Notes under the pieces: model-generated
What the model was told of the DNA's origin: nothing
Database searches by the model: none
Seen by the model: the letters and a program-made list of their open reading frames with translations, nothing else
Shown here: positions 60,935 to 61,816 of the stretch, one piece after another
Layout of the letters: every line of letters begins with the position of its first letter
Numbering within the stretch: the stretch's first letter is position 1
Translations under genes and position numbers: made by a program
Assembly (NCBI GenBank): GCA_025353165.1
Contig: JANXRE010000113.1
Coordinates: forward strand, 1 to 61,816
Length of the DNA stretch: 61,816 nucleotides
Source of the DNA: Acidobacteriota bacterium
Lineage (GTDB): Bacteria > Acidobacteriota > Terriglobia > Bryobacterales > Bryobacteraceae
Direction of reading: 5' to 3'

Positions 60935-61816
60935 ACGCTTCGCCAACCGCGACGCCCAGCACCCAAAAATACAAAGGCAACACGCGCCAGTATGTGATCA
61001 GGTCTCCCGAGAACATCTGCACAACCTGCCCGGTCCAGAAGCAGAATATCCAGGTTCCGAAAAATGCCGCGCGCGGCTGCAATGAGCGCGCCGCGCGCAA
61101 CGCCGCGCGCAGGATCGCGAAGTTCAAGGCCAGAAACGCGGACAGTCCGACCACACCCGTTTCTATCAGCAGGCTCAAGTAGGTGTTATCGGCGATGATG
61201 CGCGCCCCGGCGTATTCCGAATACGGAAGCGTCTTGTAGCCAATGCCAAGGATTGCCTGCCACGGTTCCCTCTCCAGGAAGTTCAGCAGTGCCGTCCAGC
61301 TTGCGACTCGTCCCGAGAGAACGCCGTTGGGCTCCGACCAGAAATATGCCGTGGACCTGGACAGCCGCACCCAGTAGTTCTGGGCGAATTCCGGGAATGC
61401 GACATACATGAGAAGCGCCACGCCGGCTGCGCCAATCGCCGCCGCCCCCAGGATCCGCGACATGCGCAGCTTGCGAAGATAGGCCAGCGCGGCCAGAGCT
61501 GCGATCACATTTAACAGGGACGCTCGAGAATAGGACAAGACAAGCGCGGCCGAGAACACCATGCCGCCGGCAATGAGGGCGGGCCGGGAACACGGTCGAT
61601 CGTTGCGCGGCAGGAATAGAGCTACAGCGACCATCACGATAAAGAACGCGCAGAAGTTTCCCAGGGTGCTGGCTTCATAGAAGAATCCTTGAGCGCGGCG
61701 AAAGACACCGGAATCCAGCCAGACGAATTGAGGACCGTAACCCGCCGGCGCCGGGAATTGAAAATAGAAGTCGACGCAAGCGAAGGCCGCCGCAATCACC
61801 GCGATCCGGAAGAGCG
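60915..61816 (-). CDS. O-antigen ligase/polymerase-like membrane protein (5' end outside the window)
   Basis: At least 299 residues of a multi-span inner-membrane protein in the O-antigen ligase/Wzy group. The conserved periplasmic block is present: SYSRASLLNVI, then GRVASWTALLNFLEREPWQA and ILGIGYKTLPYSEYAG, followed by DNTYLSLLIETGVVGLSAFL, which is the ligase signature region. The reading frame is open through the window edge, so the N-terminal spans are missing. It probably polymerises or ligates the glycan of a cluster lying to the right. Confidence 0.88.
   Translation of the reverse strand, partial: LFRIAVIAAAFACVDFYFQFPAPAGYGPQFVWLDSGVFRRAQGFFYEASTLGNFCAFFIVMVAVALFLPRNDRPCSRPALIAGGMVFSAALVLSYSRASLLNVIAALAALAYLRKLRMSRILGAAAIGAAGVALLMYVAFPEFAQNYWVRLSRSTAYFWSEPNGVLSGRVASWTALLNFLEREPWQAILGIGYKTLPYSEYAGARIIADNTYLSLLIETGVVGLSAFLALNFAILRAALRAARSLQPRAAFFGTWIFCFWTGQVVQMFSGDLITYWRVLPLYFWVLGVAVGEAYEHPVR

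Overview
The window looks like a stretch of chromosome from an acidobacterium, most likely a Solibacter/Bryobacter-type organism. The grounds are inference from gene content: high GC throughout, a very large Oar-like TonB-dependent receptor with an N-terminal carboxypeptidase-regulatory fold, many secreted metallopeptidases (M1, M10, M13), several sugar-phosphate isomerase/epimerase-like proteins with Tat-type leaders, a DUF7009 gene attached to purA, and dispersed GTGGCGCACGC palindromes. No rRNA, tRNA or CRISPR array was found.

Layout. 1-6.7 kb holds housekeeping genes (MBL hydrolase, valS-nadC, birA-coaX-unknown), with palindromic repeats after the MBL gene and between nadC and birA. 6.7-12.5 kb holds a glycosyltransferase, a methyltransferase, a large secreted protein of unknown function and a secreted matrixin-like protease. 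12.1-14.4 kb is DUF7009-purA, then a stand-alone structured RNA with a consensus promoter and its own terminator, then rpmE. 14.5-15.8 kb is an ECF sigma/anti-sigma/Spy-like operon. 16.2-20.3 kb is pcrA, a 52-codon basic peptide coupled to it, and an APC permease. 20.3-23.7 kb is a decay zone: remnants of a beta-lactamase-family protein, a WG-repeat protein and a ParDE module, around an intact aldehyde dehydrogenase and an orphan HigA-like antitoxin. 23.8-27.4 kb is rpsA behind a leader whose intrinsic terminator abuts the ribosome-binding site, then an HU/IHF gene, HIT and aquaglyceroporin genes. 27.4-31.8 kb is one minus-strand operon led by relA/spoT. 31.9-42.7 kb mixes deoC, truA, an AbrB/Doc toxin-antitoxin pair, an NRAMP-related carrier with altered motifs, an M13 peptidase, an aldo/keto reductase, a GAF protein and a Ycf48-like protein.

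42.89-43.50 kb contains no plausible gene on either strand. It reads as a roughly 610-nt, purine-rich RNA closed by a perfect 12-bp end-to-end helix and filled with local hairpins. It is the strongest candidate here for something undescribed. It precedes an M1 aminopeptidase. 46.3-50.1 kb is a tightly coupled minus-strand operon of an SDR epimerase, two TIM-barrel isomerase/epimerase-like proteins and a nucleoside hydrolase.

50.4-60.0 kb is a plus-strand operon with almost no intergenic space: ECF sigma factor, glycosyltransferase, MurJ/Wzx-like flippase (frameshifted in this sequence), HPr-kinase-like P-loop protein, Oar-like TonB-dependent receptor, and a single protein joining a nucleotidyltransferase domain to an MFS transporter. 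The HPrK-like and nucleotidyltransferase pair recalls accessory enzymes of lasso-peptide clusters, but no precursor, cyclase or protease is visible, so the product is unknown. The window ends in convergent glycosyltransferase and O-antigen-ligase-like genes, pointing to a larger exopolysaccharide locus to the right.
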